A program made the position numbers and the translations under genes. From assembly GCA_963665155.2 (NCBI GenBank), contig CAXXFI010000001.1, positions 310,001 to 374,000 on the forward strand: a DNA stretch of 64,000 bases, given 5' to 3'. Positions within the stretch are counted from its first letter, which is position 1. Every line of letters starts with the position of its first letter. Below are positions 1 to 8,164 of this stretch, piece by piece. This DNA comes from UBA1141 sp963665155. GTDB lineage: Bacteria > Chloroflexota > Dehalococcoidia > Lucifugimonadales > UBA3495. Below the pieces are notes generated by a model, which saw only the letters and a list, made by a program, of their open reading frames with translations, was not told the DNA's origin and did not search any database.

Positions 1-195
1 CGCAGGCCCGGAAGGAAAATCCAATATCCCGAGTTTCCCCACCGCCGTTACCGTGTCTTCTTTCAACGAGAATAGCAATACGTAAATACCGGGGAGCCGA
101 CATTCTGCGAGCTCCCCGGTAGAGTCCATGAACAATTCGCCGTTAACACTCAGTGCTTCCGAATCGTCCCGGAATGAGCCTGTTGATACGGGCAT
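1..195 (-). CDS. DUF123 (GIY-YIG-like) protein, 3' end outside window
   Basis: Reading the minus strand from an ATG at 195 gives an open frame that runs off the left edge. After a short N-terminal tail it shows PGIYVLLFSL followed by VGKLGILDFPSG. This spacing (G-x-Y-x-L, then VG-x-LG-x-x-x-F-x-x-G) is typical of the start of DUF123, a small GIY-YIG-like fold found alone or fused to DNA repair glycosylases. The biochemical role of the family is not settled. The gene lies 58 nt downstream of the sulfite-oxidase-type gene on the same strand and could be co-transcribed with it. Only about 65 residues are visible, so the end of the domain and any fusion partner are unknown. Confidence 0.6.
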   Translation of the reverse strand, partial: MPVSTGSFRDDSEALSVNGELFMDSTGELAECRLPGIYVLLFSLKEDTVTAVGKLGILDFPSGPA

Positions 196-253
196 TGCCA
201 CGTCCATCCCGTTTCAAAATTACCTATGTGGATATATGGTTACGGGTTTGTAA

Positions 254-1333
254 TTACTGCGGTGGTCGCACTATCACGGGCACCACGTGGATAGCGTTGT
301 TGGCGAACCCGCGGAAGTTCCACTCGAATTGAGTTGGTTGGGAATCGCCTTTTACATCGGTCGCCCTAGCCCGAATCAAATAATTTCCTGGTTTATTGGC
401 ATCCCAGGCGTAAGTCCACTGTTGCCAAGCGTAGGGAGATGTCGAAGGGTTGACCTCCGCCCGATGCCAGGACTGGCTATTGTCGGTGCTGACTTCGACT
501 TTCTCGATAGGTCCGTTGCCGGACCAAGCCACACCTTCAATGGTCCGTTGCCCGGGAGGTACATATTGACCTCTGACCGGATTAGTAATTAGAGATTTTA
601 CACGTAATGAGGTCACACGTTCGGGGGGGGCGTCTCGAGTAGCTCCTTCCTGCACAAATACATAGTAAGAAGTCTGATGAAATCCCACAAAAGCGTGATC
701 CAGCACCCGAATGCTTTTTAACCATTTAACCGACGTCATGCCGAACCAACCCGGGACAATTGCCCTAAGGGGGAAGCCATGTGATTGTGGTAGGGTCGTA
801 GCGTTCATTTCGTAGGCGAGAATTGTGTCAGGGTGGAGGGCCTTTTCCATGGGCAAGCTCATGGCGTACTCTACTACCTTGCCGGCTGTACCTCGTTCCT
901 CTCCTTGGTCCATACCCTCCAGCAATACTTCTTTAGCTGTGGAACGCAGGCCAGCGCGTTTCAAAATGGTTGAAAGCGATACGCCCGCCCACCCAGAAGT
1001 GCCGACGCCGCCATGATCCCACAAAAGACCCTCAATTGGTGGTTGGACTGCTGCCCGGCTGTTGCCTGCGCACTCCAGAAGAGCCAATACCTCGTGCCTC
1101 GGAAGTTCCTTGAGGTCAGCGTACCCAATGGTGAGTTGATTTTCGACTTCGCCGGAAACTGCCAGGCTCCAGTCGGCCGCATCCACCTTTGGGATTGGAA
1201 AATGACTTCTTACGAAAAAGCGTTCGTTGGACATCACTGGGCTATTAAGCAGGTTTAATGGTACTCCGGCCACCAATGGCTCGCGTGAGAGGGTGATCAG
1301 TTCCGGATTTATACAGTCAGGATCTTCAACCAC
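254..1333 (-). CDS. Sulfite-oxidase-type molybdopterin oxidoreductase
   Basis: About 360 residues. The N-terminal two thirds match the oxidoreductase molybdopterin-binding domain; the Mo-ligating cysteine is in LLECAGNSRA, the equivalent of CAGNRR in sulfite oxidases. The C-terminal third (from about residue 225, KSLITNP onward) matches the Mo-co dimerisation domain. There is no heme domain and no Tat signal, so a soluble cytoplasmic enzyme is suggested. The frame is open to an ATG at 1351, but a GGAGGT placed 6 nt before a GTG at 1333 makes the GTG the better start. An SQR-like gene and a PAS-LuxR regulator lie upstream on the same strand beyond an IS. Oxidation of sulfite is the likely role; other S- or N-oxide substrates of the superfamily are possible. 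Confidence 0.85.
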   Translation of the reverse strand: MVEDPDCINPELITLSREPLVAGVPLNLLNSPVMSNERFFVRSHFPIPKVDAADWSLAVSGEVENQLTIGYADLKELPRHEVLALLECAGNSRAAVQPPIEGLLWDHGGVGTSGWAGVSLSTILKRAGLRSTAKEVLLEGMDQGEERGTAGKVVEYAMSLPMEKALHPDTILAYEMNATTLPQSHGFPLRAIVPGWFGMTSVKWLKSIRVLDHAFVGFHQTSYYVFVQEGATRDAPPERVTSLRVKSLITNPVRGQYVPPGQRTIEGVAWSGNGPIEKVEVSTDNSQSWHRAEVNPSTSPYAWQQWTYAWDANKPGNYLIRARATDVKGDSQPTQFEWNFRGFANNAIHVVPVIVRPPQ

Positions 1334-1355
1334 AAAGATACCTCCAAACATTTAT

Positions 1356-1378
1356 TTGGGGGTCCTACAAGACCCCAA
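1356..1378 (-). promoter_or_regulatory. Hairpin in leader of the sulfite-oxidase gene
   Basis: TTGGGGGTC and GACCCCAA pair across a 6-nt loop, with one bulged G, just upstream of the coding start. The fold would sit in the 5' leader of the mRNA and could be a remnant terminator or affect translation. Function is not shown. Confidence 0.3.
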
Positions 1379-1577
1379 TCCGAATCCCGCATACTGCTCC
1401 GCACAGGCAATGCGTGCAGCGTATGCGAGTTGACATATTATACGGGCTTGGGGAGGCTGAGGGAACCGTTAGCCGGAATTCATGATTTATTTTCCGGGGC
1501 GCTACTCGAACAGAATTGTCGGTTTTATTAGTTTATTTCTCAAACCGTAGGCCACGGCCTCCAGCCGGTTGTGCACC

Positions 1578-3359
1578 CTAGAAACCCGGCTGAAAAGCCC
1601 TGCTGTGACGGGATGGCGTGGAGGATAACCAGTGGACTGTAAGTCTGAGGCTAAGAGTGACCCAGTTGGCTGCGGCCAATATGAATTGGGTAGTAACGAT
1701 GGGCGACCCTGGGGCTTGCTGGTCCGGTTTATCGTGAGAGGAGCCTGGAGCCGGAGATATCATCCCCATCTTGGTAGCCACCAGGGTCAGGTTGGCCACC
1801 GTGGCCGCCATGAGTAGTTGGAATCGGGTCTTGGCTCGGCCGAAGTAGCGAGATTGGCGGACCCCCAGTTGCGCCAGCCGCGCCAGGCGATGCTCGGCCG
1901 CCTGGCGCGGCCTACGGTATTCAGCAAAGCCCTCACTCCGCTGGAAGTCCCGGGCTTGTTGCAAGAGCGCCTCTTGGGGATGCAGGGCTACGGTGCGTCC
2001 CGCCCCGTACCGCGCCGCCACGCACTGGGACCGCAGGGGGCATACGCCGCAGACCGCCGGGTCGAATTGGAAACTCCGGGCCAGGTAGGTCCGACCCAAC
2101 CGGTTGGTCCGGGTGCCGAAGGTCCGCAGGGTGTGGGTAACATTACCGGCTGGGCAGGTGCAGGTTCCTGCCTCCAAGTCGATCTGGAAGTCCTCCTTGG
2201 GGAAGCAGGCCTTATTAGGGCGACCCGGCACCTTGGCTATTAGAGTCCGACCAGCATCGGCAAAGGCCTGCCGCGTCCCGCCATCCCCATAGGCCGCATC
2301 CCCGATAGTCTCCTCCACCGCTATGCCCGTGTTCTCCTCACTCTGCTCCACCAGTTCCAGGACTCCAGTGTTGTCACCGGCATTGCCGGGCAGGATGTCT
2401 ACCGCGGTCACCAGTTGGGAATCGGTATCCACCACCACGGCAGCCTTATGTCCGTCGAAGCGTTTGCTGCTGCTTTTACGGCCGTGGCGCATCTCCGGGT
2501 CGTGTACCGAAGGGATGCGGTCCCGGCTTACCCCATCCTTCAGGGCTGGGCCATCCTCCTGGCGTTCCACATCCTGCAGTAACAGTTGCCCCAGCAACTC
2601 CGCCGCTTCCACTATACCCTGGCGCTGGGGGCTCTCCTCGGGGAACTGACCCTGGACCTGACGGGCCAGCTCCAACACCAGGTCGGCATCGGCTACTATC
2701 TTCTGCAGTAAGGCTTGCCGCTCTTTCTGGTTGTCCCAGTCAATCTCTGCCTCTCCCTTCACACTGGAGCCAAAGTAGAGTTCCAGACCGTGTCTCAAGG
2801 CCCATTCCTCGGGCCGCGTCCCATCCAGGTCCGAAAGCGCCCGCACTACCTGGACTATGCCGTCGGCCAGCAAGTTGTAGGTGTCCTTGACCGCCCCTCG
2901 GCCCAGAATGTAGGTGGTGTCTACCGCCACCTTCATCCGGCGTCCTTTCAGGTATCCGGTCTGCCGGGCGAATTGGAGGCTGCGCTGAAAGACGGCCCGC
3001 ACCCGGTCGTGGAGGATCAGCTGGGCTCGAAACAGCTGCAGCGTGCTCTTGGCAAAGGGCCGGTCCTCCACCTCAATCCCCAACGCCACCTTCCACCGGA
3101 TATCAAAATCCGCCCGCTGTTTGGCTTCGGCGTCGCTGACTTTGTCGTAGGCTTGCAACAACAGCGCAGTGGCCACCAGACTTGGGGGCACGCTATCCCG
3201 GCCATTGTCTGGGCAATATAGCTCGGCGAACTCTTCGTCTCGAAATAGCTGTCCCCGCAGGGAGGCCAGGAAGCCATAGAAGGAGCCCCGGCCCACATAG
3301 TCCAGGTACAGGTGATCCGCTTCCAGCAGCCCTCGTTGCGCCGACCGTACTCCCAGCAT
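1578..3359 (-). CDS. IS1182-family transposase
   Basis: Roughly 593 residues, the normal size for IS1182 enzymes. The N-terminal region (VATALLLQAYDKVSDAEAKQ) and the following DIRWKVALGIE are characteristic. DDE-type catalytic segments are KVAVDTTYILG, VVVDTDSQLVTAVDILPGN and a later region with a Cys cluster (CTCPAG, CGVCPLRSQC) typical of the family insertion. The frame opens at a TTG at 3365, but ATG at 3359 is preceded by GGGAGG at good spacing and is preferred. No frameshift or internal stop is seen, so the element may be active. It separates the sulfite-oxidase gene from the LuxR/SQR pair. Confidence 0.85.
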   Translation of the reverse strand: MLGVRSAQRGLLEADHLYLDYVGRGSFYGFLASLRGQLFRDEEFAELYCPDNGRDSVPPSLVATALLLQAYDKVSDAEAKQRADFDIRWKVALGIEVEDRPFAKSTLQLFRAQLILHDRVRAVFQRSLQFARQTGYLKGRRMKVAVDTTYILGRGAVKDTYNLLADGIVQVVRALSDLDGTRPEEWALRHGLELYFGSSVKGEAEIDWDNQKERQALLQKIVADADLVLELARQVQGQFPEESPQRQGIVEAAELLGQLLLQDVERQEDGPALKDGVSRDRIPSVHDPEMRHGRKSSSKRFDGHKAAVVVDTDSQLVTAVDILPGNAGDNTGVLELVEQSEENTGIAVEETIGDAAYGDGGTRQAFADAGRTLIAKVPGRPNKACFPKEDFQIDLEAGTCTCPAGNVTHTLRTFGTRTNRLGRTYLARSFQFDPAVCGVCPLRSQCVAARYGAGRTVALHPQEALLQQARDFQRSEGFAEYRRPRQAAEHRLARLAQLGVRQSRYFGRAKTRFQLLMAATVANLTLVATKMGMISPAPGSSHDKPDQQAPGSPIVTTQFILAAANWVTLSLRLTVHWLSSTPSRHSRAFQPGF

Positions 3360-3446
3360 CCTCAACCTCCCACACCCATTTATTAAATCTCTTGCCCAGT
3401 ATATCGGGACAGCCTAGGTCAGGGTACTTTTCGGCCGGAGTTCTAG
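1578..3446 (-). mobile_element. IS1182-family insertion sequence
   Basis: One transposase gene is bounded by an imperfect inverted repeat. About 25 bases starting at 1578 (CTAGAAACCCGGCTGAAAAG) resemble the reverse complement of 3420-3446 (CTAGAACTCCGGCCGAAAAG), with a few mismatches and a small gap. The left repeat contains the transposase stop codon. The right repeat lies inside the 3' end of the neighbouring LuxR-type gene. No clear target duplication was found, so the exact tips are uncertain. Confidence 0.6.
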
Positions 3447-4151
3447 TTTCACTAGAATATTCTGAATGTGGTTTCTGGTTGTGGTGTTGCTAATGACCAA
3501 CCTTCTGGCAATTCCGTTGGTGGTTTCTCCTGTGGCCAGCAGGCCAAGCACCTGTTTTTCACGGTCGGTCAGATCCGCGTCGGCGCTGTTTGTTCCATGA
3601 TTATTATCTTCAGAGGTGGCTTGGGACTCGAATGCGTCCAGAGTATTGGAGTCGATCGAAGCCATGGGTGAAGCTAGGAGTTGACCGGAGATCTGCCCGG
3701 CAATCTGCTCCAGAAGCAGTTTAGATTGCACTTCCTTGGTCACGTCGCGAAAAATATGGACTAGCGATTCTCCGGGATTACTCCCGGTAGTATTTCCGGT
3801 AGTATTTTGGTTAGTATCTCCGGAAACATGCAAAGTGTTGAGAGAGGCGTGAGTCATGCTCAACCAGAGTAGGGAGCCGTCCTTGGCTTTGACCATCAGG
3901 TTGTAACCCGGAGTGAGCTTCTGGTTGAGGCTGCAATTCAAAGCTTGACAGTCTTGCACGCAGTTCATTTGACCTGCTTCGTTTACTCCCCGAACTACGT
4001 CGAAGCAGTATTTCCCGATTACCTCGTCCGGAGTGAAGCCCAATATATTGACGGCGCCTTGGTTCCAAAATATTATTCGCTGGGATTGGTCGACGGCGAA
4101 GACTCCGTCAGCCGTGCGGTAGGTTTTATCCCAGAGTTCGTTTAATTCCAC
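3414..4151 (-). CDS. PAS-LuxR regulator, C-terminus apparently cut by IS
   Basis: Residues about 5-110 form a PAS domain with a Cys-rich loop (NCVQDCQALNC), a feature of some PAS-LuxR proteins that might bind a metal or sense redox. Residues about 190-245 form a LuxR HTH (LTDREKQVLGLLATGETT, then TTRNHIQNILVKLEL). The last HTH helix normally present after KLEL is replaced by RPKSTLT, which is encoded inside the inverted repeat of the adjacent IS1182 element. DNA binding may therefore be impaired. The start overlaps the end of the SQR-like gene by 10 nt, implying an operon. A role in controlling sulfur genes is inference from position only. Confidence 0.75.
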   Translation of the reverse strand: MELNELWDKTYRTADGVFAVDQSQRIIFWNQGAVNILGFTPDEVIGKYCFDVVRGVNEAGQMNCVQDCQALNCSLNQKLTPGYNLMVKAKDGSLLWLSMTHASLNTLHVSGDTNQNTTGNTTGSNPGESLVHIFRDVTKEVQSKLLLEQIAGQISGQLLASPMASIDSNTLDAFESQATSEDNNHGTNSADADLTDREKQVLGLLATGETTNGIARRLVISNTTTRNHIQNILVKLELRPKSTLT

Positions 4152-5374
4152 AACAACCGGCCTCCCGGGCGGAGCAGCCGATGCCAGGGTAGGGAGTTCG
4201 CCTGCCGCCGGAGTTTGTTCCCCAGGTCAGGGATCAGAAATACTTTCTCAACCAATTTTTTTCGAAAAGCATCCTTGGCTGCGTGCCATTGCCTGCCGGG
4301 CTCGTGCAATTTGATGGTCGGCGTGGGTTCGGCGTAGAAGTTCCCTCTGCCAAAGCCGGCCCGGCCCCCACCCGCTTCAACAAAGCATTCACCATGGCCG
4401 TTAAATGTGCTGAATTCGGGCGCGCCGTCGATTCGAGAGGCGATACTGTGGGCCACCGCCTCAGCTTGATGATGGGCGAACACTCCTGCCTTGGGTAGAG
4501 GAAGGCCCATGGATAACCCAATGGTGGTTACGTCGCCGATGGCGAACACGTCTGGAAAGGCAGTCTCCATGGTCTCACGGTCCACCTGAACCCAACCGCT
4601 ATCGCCGCCCAGCCCACCATCCAGAACTACCTGGGGTGGCACGTGGGGCGGTATGTAGACGAGGAAGTCAAACTGCGCTTCGGTGCCATTGCTAAAATGA
4701 AGAGTCCGGTCCAATGGCTCCACTTGCTCTAGACGATGTTCTGGAAAATAGCTGATGCCCTTTGCTTCGACCATGCTTCGGACGCCCGCCGATACCTCGG
4801 GTACGCCTGGACCAGTCTCTGGGCTGTAGAGGGCAACGGTTACGCGGTCCCGCACCTGTCGCTTGCGCAGGTCGTGTTCTAGCAGCATTGCGGCTTCGTA
4901 GGGGGCGGCTGGGCATTTGAAAGGTGTCCCGGCCGCAACGACTACCAAGTGTCCCTGAGTTAGAGAATTACGAGTGTCGCAAATCGCGGCAGCTCCATCC
5001 AGCGTATAGAGGTTGTGTCCCGCTTCTGCTAGTTCCGGTATTTTCTCCAACTGGGCGCCCAAAGAGACCACCAAATAGTCGAACTCAAGGGTATGGCCGT
5101 CTATCGTAACGGTCATTTCTGCGGGTGCGATGGCCTCGACTTCCCTACAAATCACTTCAATGCCCTTTTTTCGTAGCTTGGACAACTCCCGGACGATGCC
5201 ACTGCGTTCACGAAGGCCCACCTGCAGCCACAGTAAAGACGGCCAAAATATGTGAGCTTCTTCCCTGTCGACCAAAACCACCCGGTGTTCTTTTTTCAGT
5301 CGTCTCCGCAGTTCGTGAGCCGTTACCAGACCTCCTACTCCGCCCCCGAGTATGATGGTTGTGCTAGTGGCCAT
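4142..5374 (-). CDS. SQR-like FAD/NAD(P) oxidoreductase
   Basis: 410 residues, standard length for the sulfide:quinone reductase / flavocytochrome c sulfide dehydrogenase superfamily. The N-terminal Rossmann motif is IILGGGVGGLVTAHEL. The second FAD motif is VFAIGDVT near residue 280. FKCPAAPYE near residue 155 carries a conserved cysteine position of SQR proteins. The C-terminal region is basic and amphipathic (KKLVEKVFLIPDLGNKLRRQ), consistent with membrane attachment. It is the first gene of a minus-strand group followed by the PAS-LuxR gene and, beyond an IS, a sulfite oxidase. Sulfide or polysulfide oxidation to the quinone pool is likely; a type II NADH dehydrogenase-like role is the alternative. 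Confidence 0.8.
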   Translation of the reverse strand: MATSTTIILGGGVGGLVTAHELRRRLKKEHRVVLVDREEAHIFWPSLLWLQVGLRERSGIVRELSKLRKKGIEVICREVEAIAPAEMTVTIDGHTLEFDYLVVSLGAQLEKIPELAEAGHNLYTLDGAAAICDTRNSLTQGHLVVVAAGTPFKCPAAPYEAAMLLEHDLRKRQVRDRVTVALYSPETGPGVPEVSAGVRSMVEAKGISYFPEHRLEQVEPLDRTLHFSNGTEAQFDFLVYIPPHVPPQVVLDGGLGGDSGWVQVDRETMETAFPDVFAIGDVTTIGLSMGLPLPKAGVFAHHQAEAVAHSIASRIDGAPEFSTFNGHGECFVEAGGGRAGFGRGNFYAEPTPTIKLHEPGRQWHAAKDAFRKKLVEKVFLIPDLGNKLRRQANSLPWHRLLRPGGRLLWN

Positions 5375-6095
5375 TTTGCGGCTCTCTCCAAGGATTTCCG
5401 TTTAGGCAACAAATGCAGGATGATTGCTTCCTTCTCATTGGTCATCAAAGCACTGGTCATCAAAGCACTGGTCACCCATTCACCAAATCACCTGTTCGCT
5501 ATTCACAGGGTCACCAGTTAATGGCGCTTTCGTTTGCCTCAGGTAATTCTTGTCTTACGAATGAGAATATGCTTGCGAGGCGGGTCTAATATAGTGCCAT
5601 GAGTCCCCTACACCACCATGCCGATTGGCCCGAGGAGTTGCCCTGGGGCCAACGGCGATTTGGGCAGGACGGTCCGGCAAACTTATGGGAAACCGCCAAT
5701 GCCGGAAATTCTAACTTCAGCAAGGCGTTCGAACGGGGATCAGTAAATCCATAGAAGTACAGAATTGCGTATCTCAAGAGGCGATGTCCCAGCACGCATC
5801 GGGAATGGCTGGGAGATTCGGTTTGGCTAGAACACTTGGAAAGAAGACTCGACTAGAAGACTCGGTCGTTGGTTGCAGGCGCATCGGTGTTAAAATGGTG
5901 GTCGTACTTGGGATCGGGTGCGTCGCCGTATGGTCAAGGTTGACCCATGGTCTGGCAATAATGACCTAAGGTCAGGCAATTCAGGTCCCGATTAACAGCC
6001 CCCGGTAGCCACGGACGACCTGCCGGCGAAAGATTTGCAGGGCAATAAGGGGAACACAGATAATTCTGAGACTGAAAACAATACCGGACCTTAAC
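5375..6095. other. Intergenic region between SQR-like gene and 6.1-kb gene
   Basis: No convincing conserved gene. It holds about two and a half copies of a 16-bp direct repeat (GGTCATCAAAGCACT) at about 5438-5486. A 51-codon open frame on the plus strand (5599-5754) starts at an ATG just after a TATAGT-like sequence; its product resembles nothing I know. The region must hold the promoters of the SQR-like operon (minus) and of the 6.1-kb gene (plus). Confidence 0.4.
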
Positions 6096-6695
6096 ATGGG
6101 CGCGGAGGAGCGTAGCGTTGCCCCACGTGGTCCATCGCTTTTGGCGTTTATGGTGGCTGTAACTCTATTGCTGGCGATGCTAATTGGGATGCGCCCCGGC
6201 ATAGTCTGGGCTCAAGCTCAAGGGAGTGAAGTTCAGCGCTTCCAACAAGTGGCCGGTCCCTATGAGATTAGTGCGGCGGTGGTTCAATCGCACCTTTCGT
6301 TAGGGATGACCCTATTTGCGATTACAGTGGTGGACGCGGTCACCGGTCTGCCAATCCCTGACGCGCGGGTGCTTTTAACCACCGAGCACGATGAATCCGG
6401 CGACCTTGGAAGAGGATCCGCCCATAACACGCCATCCTTTCCAGACCGGTACGATTCTCAGATGCGCTTAGAATCCTCGGGACTATGGCATATCACTATT
6501 GAAGTAGAGAGTTCGCAGGGAAAGGTGGCCGTTGAAATGATGCAATTGAATGTGCCTGCGACCCGCCGAATTTCCGGAGGGACATTCGTGTTTATCGGTG
6601 CATTAATATTAATAGTCGGGGGCGCAGCCTACATTTGGTGGAGTACCCAACGTGGCCGGTCCCGGGACCCGGGTACCGGGGCCACACCCGATTAA
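6096..6695 (+). CDS. Exported single-span protein next to ctaG
   Basis: 199 residues with an N-terminal signal-like segment (LLAFMVAVTLLLAMLIG, then a possible cleavage after WAQA). A beta-rich extracytoplasmic domain of about 120 residues (TLFAITVVDAVTGLPIPDA, then GLWHITIEVESSQGKVAVEM) follows, with a C-terminal membrane helix (GGTFVFIGALILIVGGAAYI) and a basic tail. The domain pattern recalls FixH/YtkA-like or copper-chaperone-like beta sandwiches that accompany oxidase assembly genes, but no metal-binding His/Met cluster is obvious. It lies 231 nt upstream of ctaG in the same direction and faces the oxidase operon. A part in oxidase assembly or metal delivery is inferred from context only. 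Confidence 0.6.
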   Translation: MGAEERSVAPRGPSLLAFMVAVTLLLAMLIGMRPGIVWAQAQGSEVQRFQQVAGPYEISAAVVQSHLSLGMTLFAITVVDAVTGLPIPDARVLLTTEHDESGDLGRGSAHNTPSFPDRYDSQMRLESSGLWHITIEVESSQGKVAVEMMQLNVPATRRISGGTFVFIGALILIVGGAAYIWWSTQRGRSRDPGTGATPD

Positions 6696-6760
6696 TTTAG
6701 TCTGGGCAAATTTAAAAGTTGTTTGTGACGCTCAAGCCTCCAGACTCTCGTTGAACCTAG

Positions 6761-6806
6761 TATCCCATTGGAACTAATATCCCATTGGAACGGATATCCC
6801 GTTCGA
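6761..6806 (+). repeat. Short tandem repeat upstream of ctaG
   Basis: TATCCCATTGGAAC occurs twice in a row, followed by a third degenerate copy (TATCCCGTTCGAGC). Unit spacing is about 17 nt. No function is evident. Confidence 0.5.
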
Positions 6807-6926
6807 GCTTGAATAGCAGACCTGACTCGTGTTTCAGTCAACGCAGGATTGCAACAAAGGACCCATCGTTAATACCAAAATAATTCTTGACGGGATACTC
6901 CGATTATTCCCGCCTCTTAACTCATT

Positions 6927-7883
6927 ATGAAAATTACCGGCACCGGCAAGCTATGGATTTTAGGCACGGTAGGGGCCGTGGTGGGTCTTCAATTGCTGTC
7001 CGCGTCCGGCGTTGCCCACGCTCACGACGGCATCAACGAAGGGCAGAGCCCATGGACAGCCTGGAATACTAACCCTTTGCCTACGATTCTGCTGCTGATG
7101 GTGGCAAATCTCTACATTACCGGTCTTTCGCGGTGGAAACAGCCCAGCCATCCCACAAGGCGATGGCAGAAGATCTGCTTCTTTACCGGGCTGTTCCTCT
7201 TATTTTTGGTACTGCAAACACCCATTGATTCTCTGTCTGCGCACCTCTTTTCCTTTCACCAAACTCAGCACATAGTGCTTCGCATGTTTGGCCCGGTTCT
7301 AATATTTTTGGGAGCACCTTTGACCCCCATGTTGAGAGGACTGCCACGATGGGCCTTGCGGGGCGTGGTGCGGCCCCTGGTCAGCAATCAGAGGGTTAAG
7401 CAGGTTTACGACCTCATAACGAACCCGGTGTTCACCACCGCTTTATTCTTGGGCGTACTATTCCTTTGGCAGTTGCCTGGGGCCCATAATGCTGCGCTGC
7501 GAAATTCGGCGCTGCACGAATTTATGCATATCACGATGCTCTTATCGGGGTTCTTATTCTGGTGGTTGGTGATAGACCCCAAGCCCCATCGCTCCCGGTT
7601 GCATTATGGCCTTCGGATCCTTTACTTGGGTCTCATCGTGATACCCAACACGGTACTGGGAGCGGCGATCACTTTTTCCGATGGAGTGATTTACCAGGCC
7701 TACGCCGACGTGGAGCAGCCGATTAACATTTCTCTGATTACCGACCAGCAACTGGGCGCTGCGATATTGTGGGTGCCCGGCGACATGATGAGTCTGATTG
7801 TCGCTGGTTTTGTGATGATCCTGTGGTATCAAAACGAGGTCAAGGACGATCCGGTGGGAATCCCCTCCCCGCGGTCAGACTAA
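6927..7883 (+). CDS. ctaG: CtaG-type cytochrome c oxidase assembly factor
   Basis: 318 residues with an N-terminal signal or first helix ending in GVAHAHDG, then about seven predicted membrane helices. Family features are QTPIDSLSAHLFSFHQTQHIVL, with histidines in the third helix, FGPVLIFLGAPLTPML, HEFMHITMLLSGFLFWW and LITDQQLGAAILWVPGDM. This is the CtaG_Cox family of caa3 oxidases (Bacillus CtaG type), distinct from the Cox11-type CtaG of proteobacteria. The family is required for correct assembly of caa3 oxidase, probably at the CuB centre. The gene converges on the caa3 operon across a shared terminator, which supports the assignment. Confidence 0.9.
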   Translation: MKITGTGKLWILGTVGAVVGLQLLSASGVAHAHDGINEGQSPWTAWNTNPLPTILLLMVANLYITGLSRWKQPSHPTRRWQKICFFTGLFLLFLVLQTPIDSLSAHLFSFHQTQHIVLRMFGPVLIFLGAPLTPMLRGLPRWALRGVVRPLVSNQRVKQVYDLITNPVFTTALFLGVLFLWQLPGAHNAALRNSALHEFMHITMLLSGFLFWWLVIDPKPHRSRLHYGLRILYLGLIVIPNTVLGAAITFSDGVIYQAYADVEQPINISLITDQQLGAAILWVPGDMMSLIVAGFVMILWYQNEVKDDPVGIPSPRSD

Positions 7884-8072
7884 GACTACATGATGGGCGA
7901 TTGTGAGAGGAGTACGAGGGAAACCGCAGATTTCCCTCAGGAGTCTTCACAGGAGCCTTGACAGGAATGCTCCAGAAATACGCTGGCTGGCTGCCTGCAC
8001 ACTGTGGAGAGCAATTTGGGGGTCGACACTCATATGCCAGCAGTTCCAACGGTGGATAGTGACCGACCCAAC

Positions 8073-8115
8073 AAAAAAGAGAGTCCTGAGAAAATCTCCC
8101 AGGACTCTCTTTTTT
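8073..8115. terminator. Bidirectional intrinsic terminator
   Basis: AAAAAAGAGAGTCCTG (8073-8088) pairs perfectly with CAGGACTCTCTTTTTT (8100-8115) across an 11-nt loop. A U-run is produced in both directions. It lies between the end of ctaG (plus) and the end of the oxidase operon (minus), so it should terminate both. Confidence 0.85.
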
Positions 8116-8164
8116 ACTTTAGCGCGTTCGGGTTGAATGCGGGAAATTCGGTAACTGGTCGATC

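Noticed and set aside
87..121. Perfect 11-bp inverted repeat (TACCGGGGAGC / GCTCCCCGGTA) resembling a terminator
   Set aside because: It lies within the DUF123 coding sequence and has no U-run; likely chance or a coding constraint.
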